A stretch of DNA of 38,260 nt from Gammaproteobacteria bacterium (GCA_030429665.1 JAUIEZ010000036.1:1-38260), one strand, 5' to 3'; shown: positions 6,858 to 15,698, counted from the first letter of the stretch. Numbers and translations are program-made. Notes: generated by a model not told the origin, from the sequence alone.

Positions 6858-8771
6858 ATGCTCAAGGCTTTCGCCCGGGCTGCCTTCGACACCGGCGTTC
6901 GAAGGCAGCCCGGCGGCGCGGTGGGCGGCGCCATCAAGGCGTTTGCCGCCCTCGCTGCCGTCTGGACCGTCTACGCGGCTGCATTCTCCACCGAGGACGT
7001 GCTGTCACTGACCATCACGTTCCTCGCCCTCATGCTGGTGCTCACCTTCCTGATGATCGGTCACGGTCCGCGTGCCGATGCATCGCACGTGGAATGGTTC
7101 GACTGGCCGTTGTCGGCATTGTCGGCCGCATGCGGCATGTACTTTCTCACCCAGGCCGATACCATCGCCCAGCGCATCACGCTGCTCGATCCCCTGTCCA
7201 GCTACGATGTCTTTTTCGCCAGCCTGACCATCGTTCTTACCATCGAGGCCATGCGCCGTACGGTCGGGCCGGGCCTGACCCTGATCGTCATCGGTTTCAT
7301 CGTCTACAACCTCTTCGGCGACCGATTGAGCGGACCGCTGACCCACGGGGAGATCACGCTCACCCACTTCCTCGACATCATGGTGTTCACCACCGACGGG
7401 CTGTTCGGGGTGCCTTTGCGGGTCGCGGCCACCTACGCATTCCTGTTCGTCATGTTCGGCACCGCCCTGGCGAAGACGGGCGGCGGTGATTTTTTCTTCA
7501 ATCTCGCCGCGTCGTTAACCGGCCGCGCCCAGGGCGGACCGGCCAAGATCGCCGTGATCTCGTCCGGCCTGTACGGCACGATCTCCGGCAGCCCGACTTC
7601 CGACGTGGTAACCACGGGCGCGGTGACGATCCCCATGATGAAACGCCTCGGCTATAAGGGCGCCTTCGCCGGCGCGGTCGAGGTGGCCGCCTCGACCGGC
7701 GGTAGCCTGCTGCCGCCGGTCATGGGCGCGGCCGCCTTCATCATGGCCGAATACACCGGGATCCCCTATGTCGAGATCGCACTGGCCGGCGTGATCCCCG
7801 CCCTGCTGTATTACGTGCCGATCTACTTCCAGGTGCACCTTCGCGCCAAGCGCATCGGCTTGTCCGGACTCGAAGAGAGCCAGGTGCCGCCGCTGCTGAA
7901 AACGCTCAGGGACGGCGGCCTGTTCATCGTCCCGCTGGTCGCCATCACCTGGGCGCTCCTTGACGGCTACACCCCGACTTACGCCGCGGTCTACGGAACG
8001 GCGGCGGTGGTGGTGGTCTCATCGTTGAAGCGCGCCACGCGAATGACCCCGCGCATGGTGCTAGACATCCTCGCCGAAACCAGTCTTCGCATGGTGGCGG
8101 TGGCCGGCGCGTGCGCGGCCGCCGGCCTGGTGATTGGCGGTATCACGATGACCGGCCTGGCATCGAAATTCTCTCACCTGGTGTTCCTGATTTCCGGCGC
8201 CGACCTGTTCCTTTCCCTGGTGGTCGCCGCCATGCTGACCATCCTGCTTGGTCTTGGCATGCCGACACCCAGCGCCTTCATCCTGGCTGCGGTGCTGATC
8301 GCGCCGGTGATGGCCGATCTCGGCATATCGCCGATGGCCGGCCACATGTTCCTGCTCTACTTCGCGGTAATGTCGGCGCTCACGCCGCCGGTGGCCGTGG
8401 CGGCCTACGCGGCCAGCGCCATTGCCGACGAGAACCCGCTGACCATCGCGGCGAACGCGGTGAAAATCGCCATTGCAGCGTTTCTCGTTCCGTTCAGCTT
8501 CGTGTTCAATGAGGCGCTGTTGTTGAACGGCACCGTTTTCGAGGTCGTGTTCGCCACGCTCAACGTGACGCTCAGCATGCTCGTGGTTGGAATGGGGGTC
8601 GAGGGTTACCTGCGCACGCCGCTGAGTGCCTGGTCCCGAATACTGCTGGTGGCGGCGGGCGTGCTCTTCCTGTTCGTCGACTACGTGCTGTTCGCTGTCG
8701 CCCTGGCGCTGTCCGGTGCCGCGCTGACGTCACAGCGCCACGGCGCGGTGCGCAACCGGACGACGCCGTAG
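6858..8771 (+). CDS. TRAP transporter fused permease (DctQ-DctM), TAXI type
   Basis: A 637-residue polytopic inner-membrane protein. The first ~200 residues hold the small 4-TM DctQ-like part, and the rest is the large DctM-like part with conserved glycine/proline-rich stretches such as SGSPTSDVVTTGAVTIPMMK, GGSLLPPVMGAAAFIMAEY and LGLGMPTPSAFILAAVL. Fusion of the two membrane subunits is the usual arrangement for TAXI systems. It starts 4 bp after the binding-protein stop, so the two are one operon driven by Na+- or H+-coupled uptake. The stop codon lies next to the left arm of a perfect inverted repeat. No separate dctQ gene is present or needed. Confidence 0.92.
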   Translation: MLKAFARAAFDTGVRRQPGGAVGGAIKAFAALAAVWTVYAAAFSTEDVLSLTITFLALMLVLTFLMIGHGPRADASHVEWFDWPLSALSAACGMYFLTQADTIAQRITLLDPLSSYDVFFASLTIVLTIEAMRRTVGPGLTLIVIGFIVYNLFGDRLSGPLTHGEITLTHFLDIMVFTTDGLFGVPLRVAATYAFLFVMFGTALAKTGGGDFFFNLAASLTGRAQGGPAKIAVISSGLYGTISGSPTSDVVTTGAVTIPMMKRLGYKGAFAGAVEVAASTGGSLLPPVMGAAAFIMAEYTGIPYVEIALAGVIPALLYYVPIYFQVHLRAKRIGLSGLEESQVPPLLKTLRDGGLFIVPLVAITWALLDGYTPTYAAVYGTAAVVVVSSLKRATRMTPRMVLDILAETSLRMVAVAGACAAAGLVIGGITMTGLASKFSHLVFLISGADLFLSLVVAAMLTILLGLGMPTPSAFILAAVLIAPVMADLGISPMAGHMFLLYFAVMSALTPPVAVAAYAASAIADENPLTIAANAVKIAIAAFLVPFSFVFNEALLLNGTVFEVVFATLNVTLSMLVVGMGVEGYLRTPLSAWSRILLVAAGVLFLFVDYVLFAVALALSGAALTSQRHGAVRNRTTP

Positions 8772-8789
8772 ACCGACGGCGTCGTCCGG
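8756..8789. terminator. perfect GC-rich inverted repeat between convergent genes (possible terminator)
   Basis: The arms 8756-8768 and 8777-8789 are exact 13-bp complements (CCGGACGACGCCG and its reverse complement). A T/A pair extends the stem to 14 bp around a 6-nt loop. The TRAP permease stop codon (8769-8771) begins at the stem tip. It lies between two convergent transcripts and could stop both, but neither side has a T-run, so classical Rho-independent termination is doubtful. Confidence 0.5.
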
Positions 8790-8795
8790 AACGAT

Positions 8796-10769
8796 TCAGT
8801 CGCCGGATGACCCCTTGCCCAGCCGGCCGATGAAGCTGTCGATCCTGCGCTCGGCCTTGTCGGCCCAACGTTGCAGCGTGTTGCCGACCCGGTTGAGCCT
8901 TTCATCCATGTTGTCGGACGACTCGTCCGCCGAGGCGGTCGACGAAGGCGCCGTCGGGGCAGGCGGCGGCGCGCCTGCTGCCGCGGCCCCCTCGGCGGCG
9001 ATGTCCGGGTCCGGCCCGGTGGACGGCGGCGAGGGACCGGGGACCGGGCCCGCGGGCGGCAACGCGGGCGTGACACCGTCCGACCGTGACCACTCGACGA
9101 GCGCCAGGTCGTGCCCCTGCATGGTCATGTGCGCAACCGACAGCCGCCGCTGTTCCACCACCATTGCACCGTACAGTGCGCGCAGACCTCGTTTCTGCGC
9201 GGCAGACACCAACGTCGGCGACGGATCGAATACGATCCGCGCCCGCCGGCTCTGCCACGTGACCGACCCGCCGCCGAGCGTTTCCGCGCCACCCGCGGAC
9301 TCGTCACCGACCGAGATGGTGAAAGCCCCGTACGCGCCTACGCGCATGGACAATCCGGCGCCGGTCGCGATCCAGGTACCTTGCACCTTGGCAAGCGGTC
9401 CGGCCTCCTCGCTGATACCGTGCCCCTCGCCGAAGCGCGAGACGACCTGTCGCCCGAGCGTGACGATATCGTCGGCGCGCCCGCCGCCCGGCCGCGCCAG
9501 GGAGAGTTGCAGTAACGTTTCGTCCAGCAGGATATCCAGCGACGCGACGCCTGCGGGCGAATCGAACAGGACCGCTCGGTCCCCCAGCTCGTCGATGGCG
9601 GTGCGACCGCCGACAAGCCGTTTGTCGATGTACCCGGCAGCGTCGCGATGCGGGTTGTCGTCGACGACGAGGGAAACGTGACGCGCGTTGTCGCCTGGCG
9701 CCTGCCACGCACATCCCCAGGTACTCGCCACCAGGTGACCGGGGTCGGCGGATGCCGCGGACCCGATCAGTGCGGCGGCGTCCGCCGCGGTAAGCAGCGC
9801 GCAGGCGTCGATGTGCCGGACCGTGCCGACGGCCGGCGCCGCGACGGGAATCTCGTAAACCCGGTCGTTGCTGTAGCGCGGCGGATGAATGCGCCACATC
9901 CAGCCGCTTTCGCTTTCGCCTTCGACGCCCGACACGTAATCAAGGCTCGCAGACTGCGGGTCTCCGTCGACCATCCCGCGGCTTCTCGCGCGCGCGACGG
10001 CATCGGGCAGGTCGAGAAAACTCGCGGGCGGCACGCGATCGGCGCTGCAGCGCGGCGATTCTCCCTCCCAGTCCTCGCCGAACGGCATACCGGGTGAGAC
10101 GACGAGGCGCTTTTTCGTCGACGGCGAACAGTAGACGAACTTGAGTGTCGCGCGTCCGGAGGGTGTCTCGAGATTCGCAACCACGGCGCTGCCACCGGCA
10201 ATCAGGTCGGTCTCGATGGCTTGCAGCACCGCATCTGCCTGCCAATCGCGGGCGCGTGCCAGCAGCGTCTCGGCCCGTGCCGGCAGTCCGCCGGGAGGCC
10301 AGTCCCCAAGGGGTATCGCGGCCGGCGGCGCCGTGGAGGACGTCGCGACCGGTGGTCCGACGGCTGACGGCGAATCGGCACTCGACGCGGCATTGACGGA
10401 CGGAAGCGACGATTGGCGTTGCCAGACGACGGTTCCGGAGCGACCCGTGAAGGACACCACGTCGGGCGTTACAAAGACGTAGGTGCCTTCGTCGGTGTTG
10501 CCGTCGTCCTTGTTCACGGACCAGCGGCCGTCAGACGCCTCGATGACCCCGGTCTCGTCCGGCATCGGCGCGGGCCCCGTGACGCGCGTCGCGTATCGCC
10601 CGTCGTACTCGGGCCGAAACTGCAGGATCCAGGTTCCCGACGCGTCGGTCACGACGGCTTGCCACGCGCTCAACAGCCTGGGATCCACCTCGGCCATCGC
10701 GGGAACGGCAAGCAGGGCCGCGATGGCAAAACACCTCGCGATGGGCGCGACCGGCAAGCGATGTATCAT
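8796..10769 (-). CDS. secreted protein of unknown function with Pro/Ala linkers
   Basis: A 657-residue protein I do not recognise. It begins with a clear Sec signal peptide (MIHRLPVAPIARCFAIAALL, cleavage near AMA-E), so it is periplasmic or secreted. After about 80 residues of a beta-rich module (repeated G-T-W/Y and V-x-F patterns) comes a Pro/Ser/Ala linker. A middle region around residues 318-450 contains CALLTAADAAALIG and WGCAW, reminiscent of DUF3558-like lipoprotein domains. A second beta-rich module resembles the first (VQGTWIATGAG, VTWQSRRARIVF). The C-terminus is a long Pro/Ala stretch followed by a charged, probably helical tail. ATG 10769 is chosen because it starts the signal peptide and has GAGGTG just upstream. 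It converges on the TRAP genes and is not obviously in an operon with the cupin gene, 91 bp upstream. Confidence 0.75.
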   Translation of the reverse strand: MIHRLPVAPIARCFAIAALLAVPAMAEVDPRLLSAWQAVVTDASGTWILQFRPEYDGRYATRVTGPAPMPDETGVIEASDGRWSVNKDDGNTDEGTYVFVTPDVVSFTGRSGTVVWQRQSSLPSVNAASSADSPSAVGPPVATSSTAPPAAIPLGDWPPGGLPARAETLLARARDWQADAVLQAIETDLIAGGSAVVANLETPSGRATLKFVYCSPSTKKRLVVSPGMPFGEDWEGESPRCSADRVPPASFLDLPDAVARARSRGMVDGDPQSASLDYVSGVEGESESGWMWRIHPPRYSNDRVYEIPVAAPAVGTVRHIDACALLTAADAAALIGSAASADPGHLVASTWGCAWQAPGDNARHVSLVVDDNPHRDAAGYIDKRLVGGRTAIDELGDRAVLFDSPAGVASLDILLDETLLQLSLARPGGGRADDIVTLGRQVVSRFGEGHGISEEAGPLAKVQGTWIATGAGLSMRVGAYGAFTISVGDESAGGAETLGGGSVTWQSRRARIVFDPSPTLVSAAQKRGLRALYGAMVVEQRRLSVAHMTMQGHDLALVEWSRSDGVTPALPPAGPVPGPSPPSTGPDPDIAAEGAAAAGAPPPAPTAPSSTASADESSDNMDERLNRVGNTLQRWADKAERRIDSFIGRLGKGSSGD

Positions 10770-10860
10770 GTGACACCTCGGCGGCACCGCCGCCCGGTGC
10801 TGGTAACGAATGGCGATTATACCGCCGGACGTTCCAGACGCCCCCAATTGACGCCGATCG

Positions 10861-11226
10861 CTACACCCAGACGTCGTTTAGGGCCGTCAACGCACCGCCC
10901 GCCTCCCCGGTATTCACGACGCCCCGCGGTTCGATCAGCAGCACCTGGCATTCCTCCCGGGCCGAGGGCTTGTGCTCGACGCCGCGGGGCACGACGAACA
11001 TCTCGCCGGGTCCAAGATCGACCTGGCCGTCGCGAAACTCGATGCGCATCTCGCCGGCGAGCACCAGGAACGCTTCGTCCGTATCCGCATGTTCGTGCCA
11101 GACGAAGTCTCCACGTATCTTCACGAGCTTGAACTGGTAGTCGTTCAGCTGCGCGATGACGCGCGGTGCCCAGTGGTCAGAGAACCGGCCGAATTTGTCC
11201 TGGAAATTAATCGCTTCGTATTTCAA
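10861..11226 (-). CDS. small cupin-domain protein
   Basis: A 121-residue single-domain cupin. The metal-binding motif is visible as H44-x-H46-x4-E51 (HEHADTDE) in motif 1 and H85 (PRGVEHKP) in motif 2, so a divalent metal is likely bound. Such small cupins have varied roles, including isomerases, dioxygenases and sensors, and the substrate cannot be read from the sequence. It starts at TTG 11226, overlapping the stop of the VOC gene by 4 bp (TTGA), with GGAGAG about 6 nt upstream. Translational coupling with the VOC protein suggests that the two act on related small metabolites. Confidence 0.8.
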   Translation of the reverse strand: MKYEAINFQDKFGRFSDHWAPRVIAQLNDYQFKLVKIRGDFVWHEHADTDEAFLVLAGEMRIEFRDGQVDLGPGEMFVVPRGVEHKPSAREECQVLLIEPRGVVNTGEAGGALTALNDVWV

Positions 11227-11669
11227 TACGTCTCTCCCGTCGCGGTATCTCGCGCGGCTTCGCCGTCGCCCGGTCCGACCCAGAAATGCGGATTAAAAGC
11301 CACTTCCCACAAGTGACCGACCGAGTCCTTGAAGTATCCACTGTAGCCACCCCAGTCGGCTTTCCGGGGCGGCTTCACCAATGTCGCGCCGGACGCGACC
11401 GCCTGTTTCATTACCGTGTCGACCGCCTGCTCCGAGCGCACGTTGTGAGCCAGGGCGAATGACTCGAACCCCCCGCCCTCGGGCGACACGCCCGCGTCCT
11501 CTGCCAGGGCCTGCCTGCCGTACAAGCCCAACCACGTTCCATCGAGTGGAAAGAACGCCACCTCAGGCGGTGATTCCATGCGGGGTAGTCCGAGACCTTT
11601 CTCGTAGAACCGTACGGCGGCCTCGAGATCCCGTACCCCGAGAGTAATCATGCTGATTCGCGGCTGCAA
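11223..11669 (-). CDS. VOC-family (glyoxalase/bleomycin-resistance-like) protein
   Basis: A 148-residue protein with the vicinal-oxygen-chelate fold. It begins [20 protein letters not shown] and ends [16 protein letters not shown], the two edges of the paired beta-alpha-beta-beta-beta modules. The closing WEV glutamate is the usual metal ligand. Members are lyases, dioxygenases or binding proteins; this one cannot be assigned a substrate. The start is TTG 11669 with GGAGG 8-9 nt upstream; ATG 11651 is an alternative that still keeps the first strand. It is translationally coupled to the cupin gene downstream. Confidence 0.82.
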   Translation of the reverse strand: MQPRISMITLGVRDLEAAVRFYEKGLGLPRMESPPEVAFFPLDGTWLGLYGRQALAEDAGVSPEGGGFESFALAHNVRSEQAVDTVMKQAVASGATLVKPPRKADWGGYSGYFKDSVGHLWEVAFNPHFWVGPGDGEAARDTATGETY

Positions 11670-11752
11670 TGGCTTGTTCCTCCGGAATGCACGACCGAAT
11701 CAGGTCTTGCGATAGTTAACAAAAAATGCCGTGTTATCTACAGGGACGTGTC

Positions 11753-12220
11753 TTAAAACGAGACACAGCCCGGCGACTCGATCTCCAGTACCGCCTCTTG
11801 GTCGAACCGCGACTTGTAGTCGCCAACGATCTCGTCGACGGCCGCGCCGGCATTCGAATGCGCGATGACGAGCACGTGGCTCGCCTCGCGCACGATGCCA
11901 AGCGATGCCGACTTCCACTGCCCCGATGCCCGCCAGTGCGTGAGACCGTCGGGAAATCGCGGCGTCACGACCTCGTCCACGAAAGCGTGCCACTGCGAGT
12001 CGGTCACCACGCCGCCGACCCGATCCGTGCCGAAGTAAAGGGTGGTTACGGTCATGGGGAGAGTGTCCTCGGGACATGCGGGGGCGTGCACGAGCGCACA
12101 TCCGCCCAGCAGACAGGCCGCCCCGATACCGGCAATCGCAGTTCGAATCGTGCCCGGGTGCTGCTCTGGCGGTATCGGTTCCGTCGCCGATCGGCTTGCT
12201 GCCCGCCCGAGTCCATGCAT
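11753..12220 (-). CDS. DUF3574-domain lipoprotein
   Basis: About 155 residues. A hydrophobic segment ends in the lipobox LLGGC (Cys 41 from ATG 12220), which predicts a lipid-anchored protein after signal peptidase II. The N-terminal region before the hydrophobic part is longer than usual and the true start is uncertain; an in-frame ATG also exists at 12268. The mature part contains LYFGTDRVGGVVTDSQW, FVDEVVTPRFPDGLT and GQWKSASLGIVREASHVL, matching the DUF3574 pattern. The function of this family is unknown. It is followed downstream by 83 bp that hold nothing I recognise. It reads in the same direction as the GNAT gene upstream. Confidence 0.75.
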   Translation of the reverse strand: MHGLGRAASRSATEPIPPEQHPGTIRTAIAGIGAACLLGGCALVHAPACPEDTLPMTVTTLYFGTDRVGGVVTDSQWHAFVDEVVTPRFPDGLTHWRASGQWKSASLGIVREASHVLVIAHSNAGAAVDEIVGDYKSRFDQEAVLEIESPGCVSF

Positions 12221-12286
12221 CGGCGTCGTTGGCGGTATCGCCAGCAGAAACGTTAACGGCAGCATCATGGGAAAAGCGGCTCGACG

Positions 12287-12808
12287 CTAGGGCGTCGCCG
12301 AGAAAGCATCGTGATAGCGCACGCCTCCGGCGGGTCGCGATCCGAGGAAATCCAGCGCCAGAAAGAATTCCGCGGGAACGCCCGGCAACGACAGGCGGGG
12401 AGTCGCCGCGAACCCGAATCGCTCGTAGTACGATGGTTCTCCGAGCACAACACAACCCGCCGCGCCGTCGGCGCGAATCCGTTGCAGGGCCTCGCGCACC
12501 AGCGCGGATCCGACCCCCCTGCCCTGCGCGTCGGGCACCACCGCAAGCGGACCGAGTCCAAACCAGCCGCTCGTTCCGTCCGAGATCGAAACCGGGGACA
12601 TTGCCACATACCCGATGACCTCCCCGTCGCGGGTCGCGACCAGGGACACCGCGAGCGACCCGGCATCGCGAAGCGCATCGACGATGAGAGATTCTGTCTG
12701 CAGGGAATTCCTGACCCCGGTGAATGCCGCCGTGATGAGCGCCTTCACCGGGCACACGTCCGCGCGCGTTTCATCGCGAATGATTGCGTCCGCCACCTTT
12801 TGCCTCAT
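12287..12808 (-). CDS. GNAT-family N-acetyltransferase (YhbS-like)
   Basis: A 173-residue acetyltransferase. The acetyl-CoA loop is visible as PDAQGRGVGSALVREAL (Q-x-x-G-x-G type). It is preceded by the beta-strand region GEVIGYVAMSPVSI and followed by GCVVLGEPSYYERFGF, which is characteristic of the YhbS branch. The acceptor is unknown. It starts at ATG 12808 and is followed closely by the DUF3574 lipoprotein gene on the same strand, with which it may be co-transcribed. Confidence 0.85.
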   Translation of the reverse strand: MRQKVADAIIRDETRADVCPVKALITAAFTGVRNSLQTESLIVDALRDAGSLAVSLVATRDGEVIGYVAMSPVSISDGTSGWFGLGPLAVVPDAQGRGVGSALVREALQRIRADGAAGCVVLGEPSYYERFGFAATPRLSLPGVPAEFFLALDFLGSRPAGGVRYHDAFSATP

Positions 12809-12902
12809 TGTCGCGACCCGTCAAGGCGCTGATCCGCGAGCGATTCCGGCATCGAATGCAGTGTGGGGTTGCACGGCGCGATCCGGGCCATCCAATTATC
12901 CG

Positions 12903-13217
12903 CTAATCGTTGCGAGTGCGACATTCGTGGCACTCGACGGCGATCGCATCGATATGGGCCTTGGCTTCCTCGTAGTACCACTTCTGGTCCCGGGCTTTCC
13001 AGATTTCGTGCTTTCCGCAGCGTCGGCATATAAAGGGCCTGTCAATGTAAAAATCCGGCAACGTCCCATACGTGGTGACATGGGACAGCTTGCTCGGGTC
13101 GGCCGGTACGGCCGAGGGGTGGGACTTCTGCTGCGTCGGGTGCAGGCCAGCGATACGCCGGGCCTCGCGCCATGCCGCCAGGCTCGAAGCGCGCCCGGCG
13201 TCTCGGGCCGCCTTCAA
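12903..13217 (-). CDS. probable zinc-ribbon protein
   Basis: A 104-residue protein whose second half reads PDFYIDRPFICRRCGKHEIW ... KWYYEEAKAHID ... CHEC. The four cysteines C64, C67, C96 and C99 form two CxxC knuckles, typical of the small 'probable zinc-ribbon' (zf-trcl-like) family. No function is known. The start is TTG 13217, supported by GGAGGA 7 nt upstream; no other convincing start gives the conserved region. It is transcribed in the same direction as its neighbours but separated by ~90 bp on each side, so it may have its own promoter. Confidence 0.75.
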   Translation of the reverse strand: MKAARDAGRASSLAAWREARRIAGLHPTQQKSHPSAVPADPSKLSHVTTYGTLPDFYIDRPFICRRCGKHEIWKARDQKWYYEEAKAHIDAIAVECHECRTRND

Positions 13218-13307
13218 ACCCGAATCCTCCCGAAAACAGACACACCCGAATCTCGAAGCATCGCTTCGCGTTCCATTGACCGTCGTTTAGCGCGAACGCC
13301 GGCAGCC

Positions 13308-13778
13308 TCAGGCCGGCTCGTACTCGGGCAGCGTAAACAGATCGAGTTCGGCGTTGCTGGCTCGCAGCCGCTCGACGAGTACCCGCAGCAGGTTGCGATA
13401 GACGACGCAACCGATATCCGTGTGCGTCCCCAGCATCGATTGCAGTTCGTCGTGACCGATTTCGTACATCTCGACGTCGCACAGCGTCACGATCGAGGCG
13501 GACGCGGGTTGTTCATCGATAAAAGCATATTCGCCGAAGCAGTCGTGTTCGACGAGGACATTCAGTTTGACGTCCGACACGCGGCCGTGATCCTGTGGCA
13601 GGAACACCTGCACCTTGCCCGACAGCAGAACGTAGAGCTTGTCGACGACGTCGCCCTCGTTGAGCACGATCGAACCGCTCGGCAATATCGAGACCGCTCC
13701 CGCGGCGAACAAGAGTTCGGCCTGCTTGCGGGACAGGCCTTGAATCAACCGGTTATCGAAGAACTGCGCATGCGTCAT
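13308..13778 (-). CDS. cyclic-nucleotide-binding-domain (CNBD) protein
   Basis: A 156-residue single-domain protein. The beta-barrel begins LPSGSIVLNEGDVVDKLYVLLSGKVQVF and the phosphate-binding-cassette region is CFGEYAFIDEQPASASI, which has FGE but lacks the RxA arginine of classical cAMP binders (ASASI). A C-terminal helix (VVYRNLLRVLVERLRASNAE) follows. No DNA-binding helix-turn-helix is present, so it is not a CRP-type regulator by itself. ATG 13778 has GGGAGAGGGA upstream. A clear paralogue, disrupted by a stop codon, lies at 37509-37967. The ligand and partner are unknown. Confidence 0.85.
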   Translation of the reverse strand: MTHAQFFDNRLIQGLSRKQAELLFAAGAVSILPSGSIVLNEGDVVDKLYVLLSGKVQVFLPQDHGRVSDVKLNVLVEHDCFGEYAFIDEQPASASIVTLCDVEMYEIGHDELQSMLGTHTDIGCVVYRNLLRVLVERLRASNAELDLFTLPEYEPA

Positions 13779-13898
13779 TTTTCCCTCTCCCGCTTCGTTT
13801 ATCCGGAGCGCACGCTTATGGTAGCAGAACCCCCATCCACGGGCCCGGTCGCGGACGCGGCCCCGGACGCGTCGGATCGCTCCGTCCCGCCGGCGGGA

Positions 13899-15698
13899 TT
13901 ACCGAAGCCGATCCGCCAGGCCGCTTTGGCGTGTCGCTCGACGCGCGATGGCCGCGCCGAGGATGTCCCTCGAGCCACTGACGATCACGCGACGCCGCGC
14001 CCGGCTGACGGCGGTGTAAATCAGTTCCCGTGTCAGGATGGGTGACTCGCGCGCCGGCAAGACCAGCATGACGTTCTCGAACTCCGACCCCTGGCTCTTG
14101 TGCACGGTCATCGCCCAGGCCGTCTCGTGCGCGGGCAGGCGCGCGCCGTGCAGCCATCGCGGCTCACTATCCTGGCCCAGGAAGCAGACGCGCGCCTCCC
14201 TTTTCGGTCCCCACGGCAGAACGATGCCGAGATCGCCGTTGAACAAGTTCAGGCCGTAGTCATTGGCGGTAATCATGAGCGGTCGTCCAACGTACCACGG
14301 GTCGTCGGAATCGACGAGTCCCGTCTCGGCGAGACCGCGCTCGATGCGGCGGTTGATGTCGTCGACACCGCGCGCGCCCCGGCGCACGGCACACAACACC
14401 TGGAACTGCCGATACTGTTCGAATACCCTGGCGGCATCCGCTTCGGCGTAGGCCGCTTCGATGCGCTCCCGGTACGTCGGAAGCAGTCGATCCAACGGCG
14501 ACGCGTTGCCGCGGTCATCGGCTTCGTCGAGCCACGAAACGTCGTCATGATTTTCGTCTTCGAGCACGGCATCGCTGTCGCCGACGTCGCCGCGCTTCAC
14601 TGCCGCGGACAAGACGCCGACCCCGCTGTCGGGTCCGAAACGGTAGCTGCGCGTCAGGGATATGCAAGCGCCGGGCAGCACGTCGGCCGCGCGCGGTTCG
14701 ATCCGCTGACCCGTGGCTTCCGACAACCATGCCGCCGTTCCCTGGTCGAGACCGCCCGCGCCCAGGCACAGATCCGCGAACACGCTGCCCGGCTCCACGG
14801 AGGCAAGCTGATCCCGATCGCCGAGCAGGATTAATCTCGCGTCGCCGGGTACCGCTTCGACGAGACGCACCATCAATGCCAGGTCGACCATCGACACTTC
14901 ATCCACCACCAGCACGTCGACGGCTAGCGGATTGTCCGCGTGGTGCCTGAAACCGCCCTCGCGCCGCATGCCGAGCAGCCGATGAATGGTCGACGCCTCG
15001 CCGGGGATGGCATCGCGAACCGAAGCATCGATTTCGAGCCCGCGCCCGGCCTCGTCGACGGCCTGCTGCATACGGGCCGCGGCCTTGCCGGTGGGCGCCG
15101 CCAGCGCGATGCGGCATTCGGCGCCGAGACACTCGACGACCATGGCCAGCACCTTGACCATCGTCGTCGTCTTGCCGGTACCGGGGCCGCCCGAGACGAT
15201 GGTCAGCAAGCGACGCAGCGCCAGCGCGGCGGCAACCCGCTGCCAGTCGACGCTCGTGCTGTCGGGCGACGAAAAGAGCCGGTCGAGCAACGGCCGTAAT
15301 ACACCCGGTTCGGGCGCATCCGCGGCGTCGACGTTGCGCGCGCGCAGCGCCGCGGCGAGCCGGCATTCATAGTCCCAGTAGCGATAGAGGTAGAAACGGC
15401 CGCGATCATCGACGATGGGCGTGACGTTGCCGCCGTCACCACAGACGGCCGACGCCTGGAGAACATCGACCGCGGCGTGGCCGTCGCCAAGCCACCGGCC
15501 GCACGCGGCGGCCAGCTCGTCGCGATCGGTGCCGGTATTGCCGCGCAGTGATGCCGCGCTCACCTGCGCCGCCGCGACCGCCAGTGCCGCGCCGCCCGCC
15601 GGGTCCATGCGCGTCATGAGCCGCGCGAAATGACTGTCGATGTCGACGATGTCTCCATCGGTCATCATGGCCTTCAAGACCTCGTCAACGCCTGTCAC
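13899..15698 (-). CDS. recD: exodeoxyribonuclease V alpha subunit RecD
   Basis: A 599-residue 5'-3' SF1 helicase subunit of RecBCD, close in length to the E. coli protein (608). Walker A is GGPGTGKT (170-177). Later motifs are VLVVDEVSMVD (Walker B), LILLGDRDQLASVEPGSVF and the C-terminal AMTVHKSQGSEFENVMLVLP and YTAVSRARRRVIVSG. Translation starts at GTG 15698, overlapping the recB stop as GTGA, with a near-perfect Shine-Dalgarno AAGGAGGT at 15704-15711; an ATG at 15668 is less well placed. With recB and recC it forms the DNA-end resection and recombination machine. It is the last gene of the operon. Confidence 0.96.
   Translation of the reverse strand: MTGVDEVLKAMMTDGDIVDIDSHFARLMTRMDPAGGAALAVAAAQVSAASLRGNTGTDRDELAAACGRWLGDGHAAVDVLQASAVCGDGGNVTPIVDDRGRFYLYRYWDYECRLAAALRARNVDAADAPEPGVLRPLLDRLFSSPDSTSVDWQRVAAALALRRLLTIVSGGPGTGKTTTMVKVLAMVVECLGAECRIALAAPTGKAAARMQQAVDEAGRGLEIDASVRDAIPGEASTIHRLLGMRREGGFRHHADNPLAVDVLVVDEVSMVDLALMVRLVEAVPGDARLILLGDRDQLASVEPGSVFADLCLGAGGLDQGTAAWLSEATGQRIEPRAADVLPGACISLTRSYRFGPDSGVGVLSAAVKRGDVGDSDAVLEDENHDDVSWLDEADDRGNASPLDRLLPTYRERIEAAYAEADAARVFEQYRQFQVLCAVRRGARGVDDINRRIERGLAETGLVDSDDPWYVGRPLMITANDYGLNLFNGDLGIVLPWGPKREARVCFLGQDSEPRWLHGARLPAHETAWAMTVHKSQGSEFENVMLVLPARESPILTRELIYTAVSRARRRVIVSGSRDILGAAIARRATRQSGLADRLR

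Noticed and set aside
13886-13897. CCCGCCGGCGGG palindrome downstream of the CNBD gene
   Set aside because: GC-rich palindromes of this size are expected in this composition; there is no loop, T-run or second copy.
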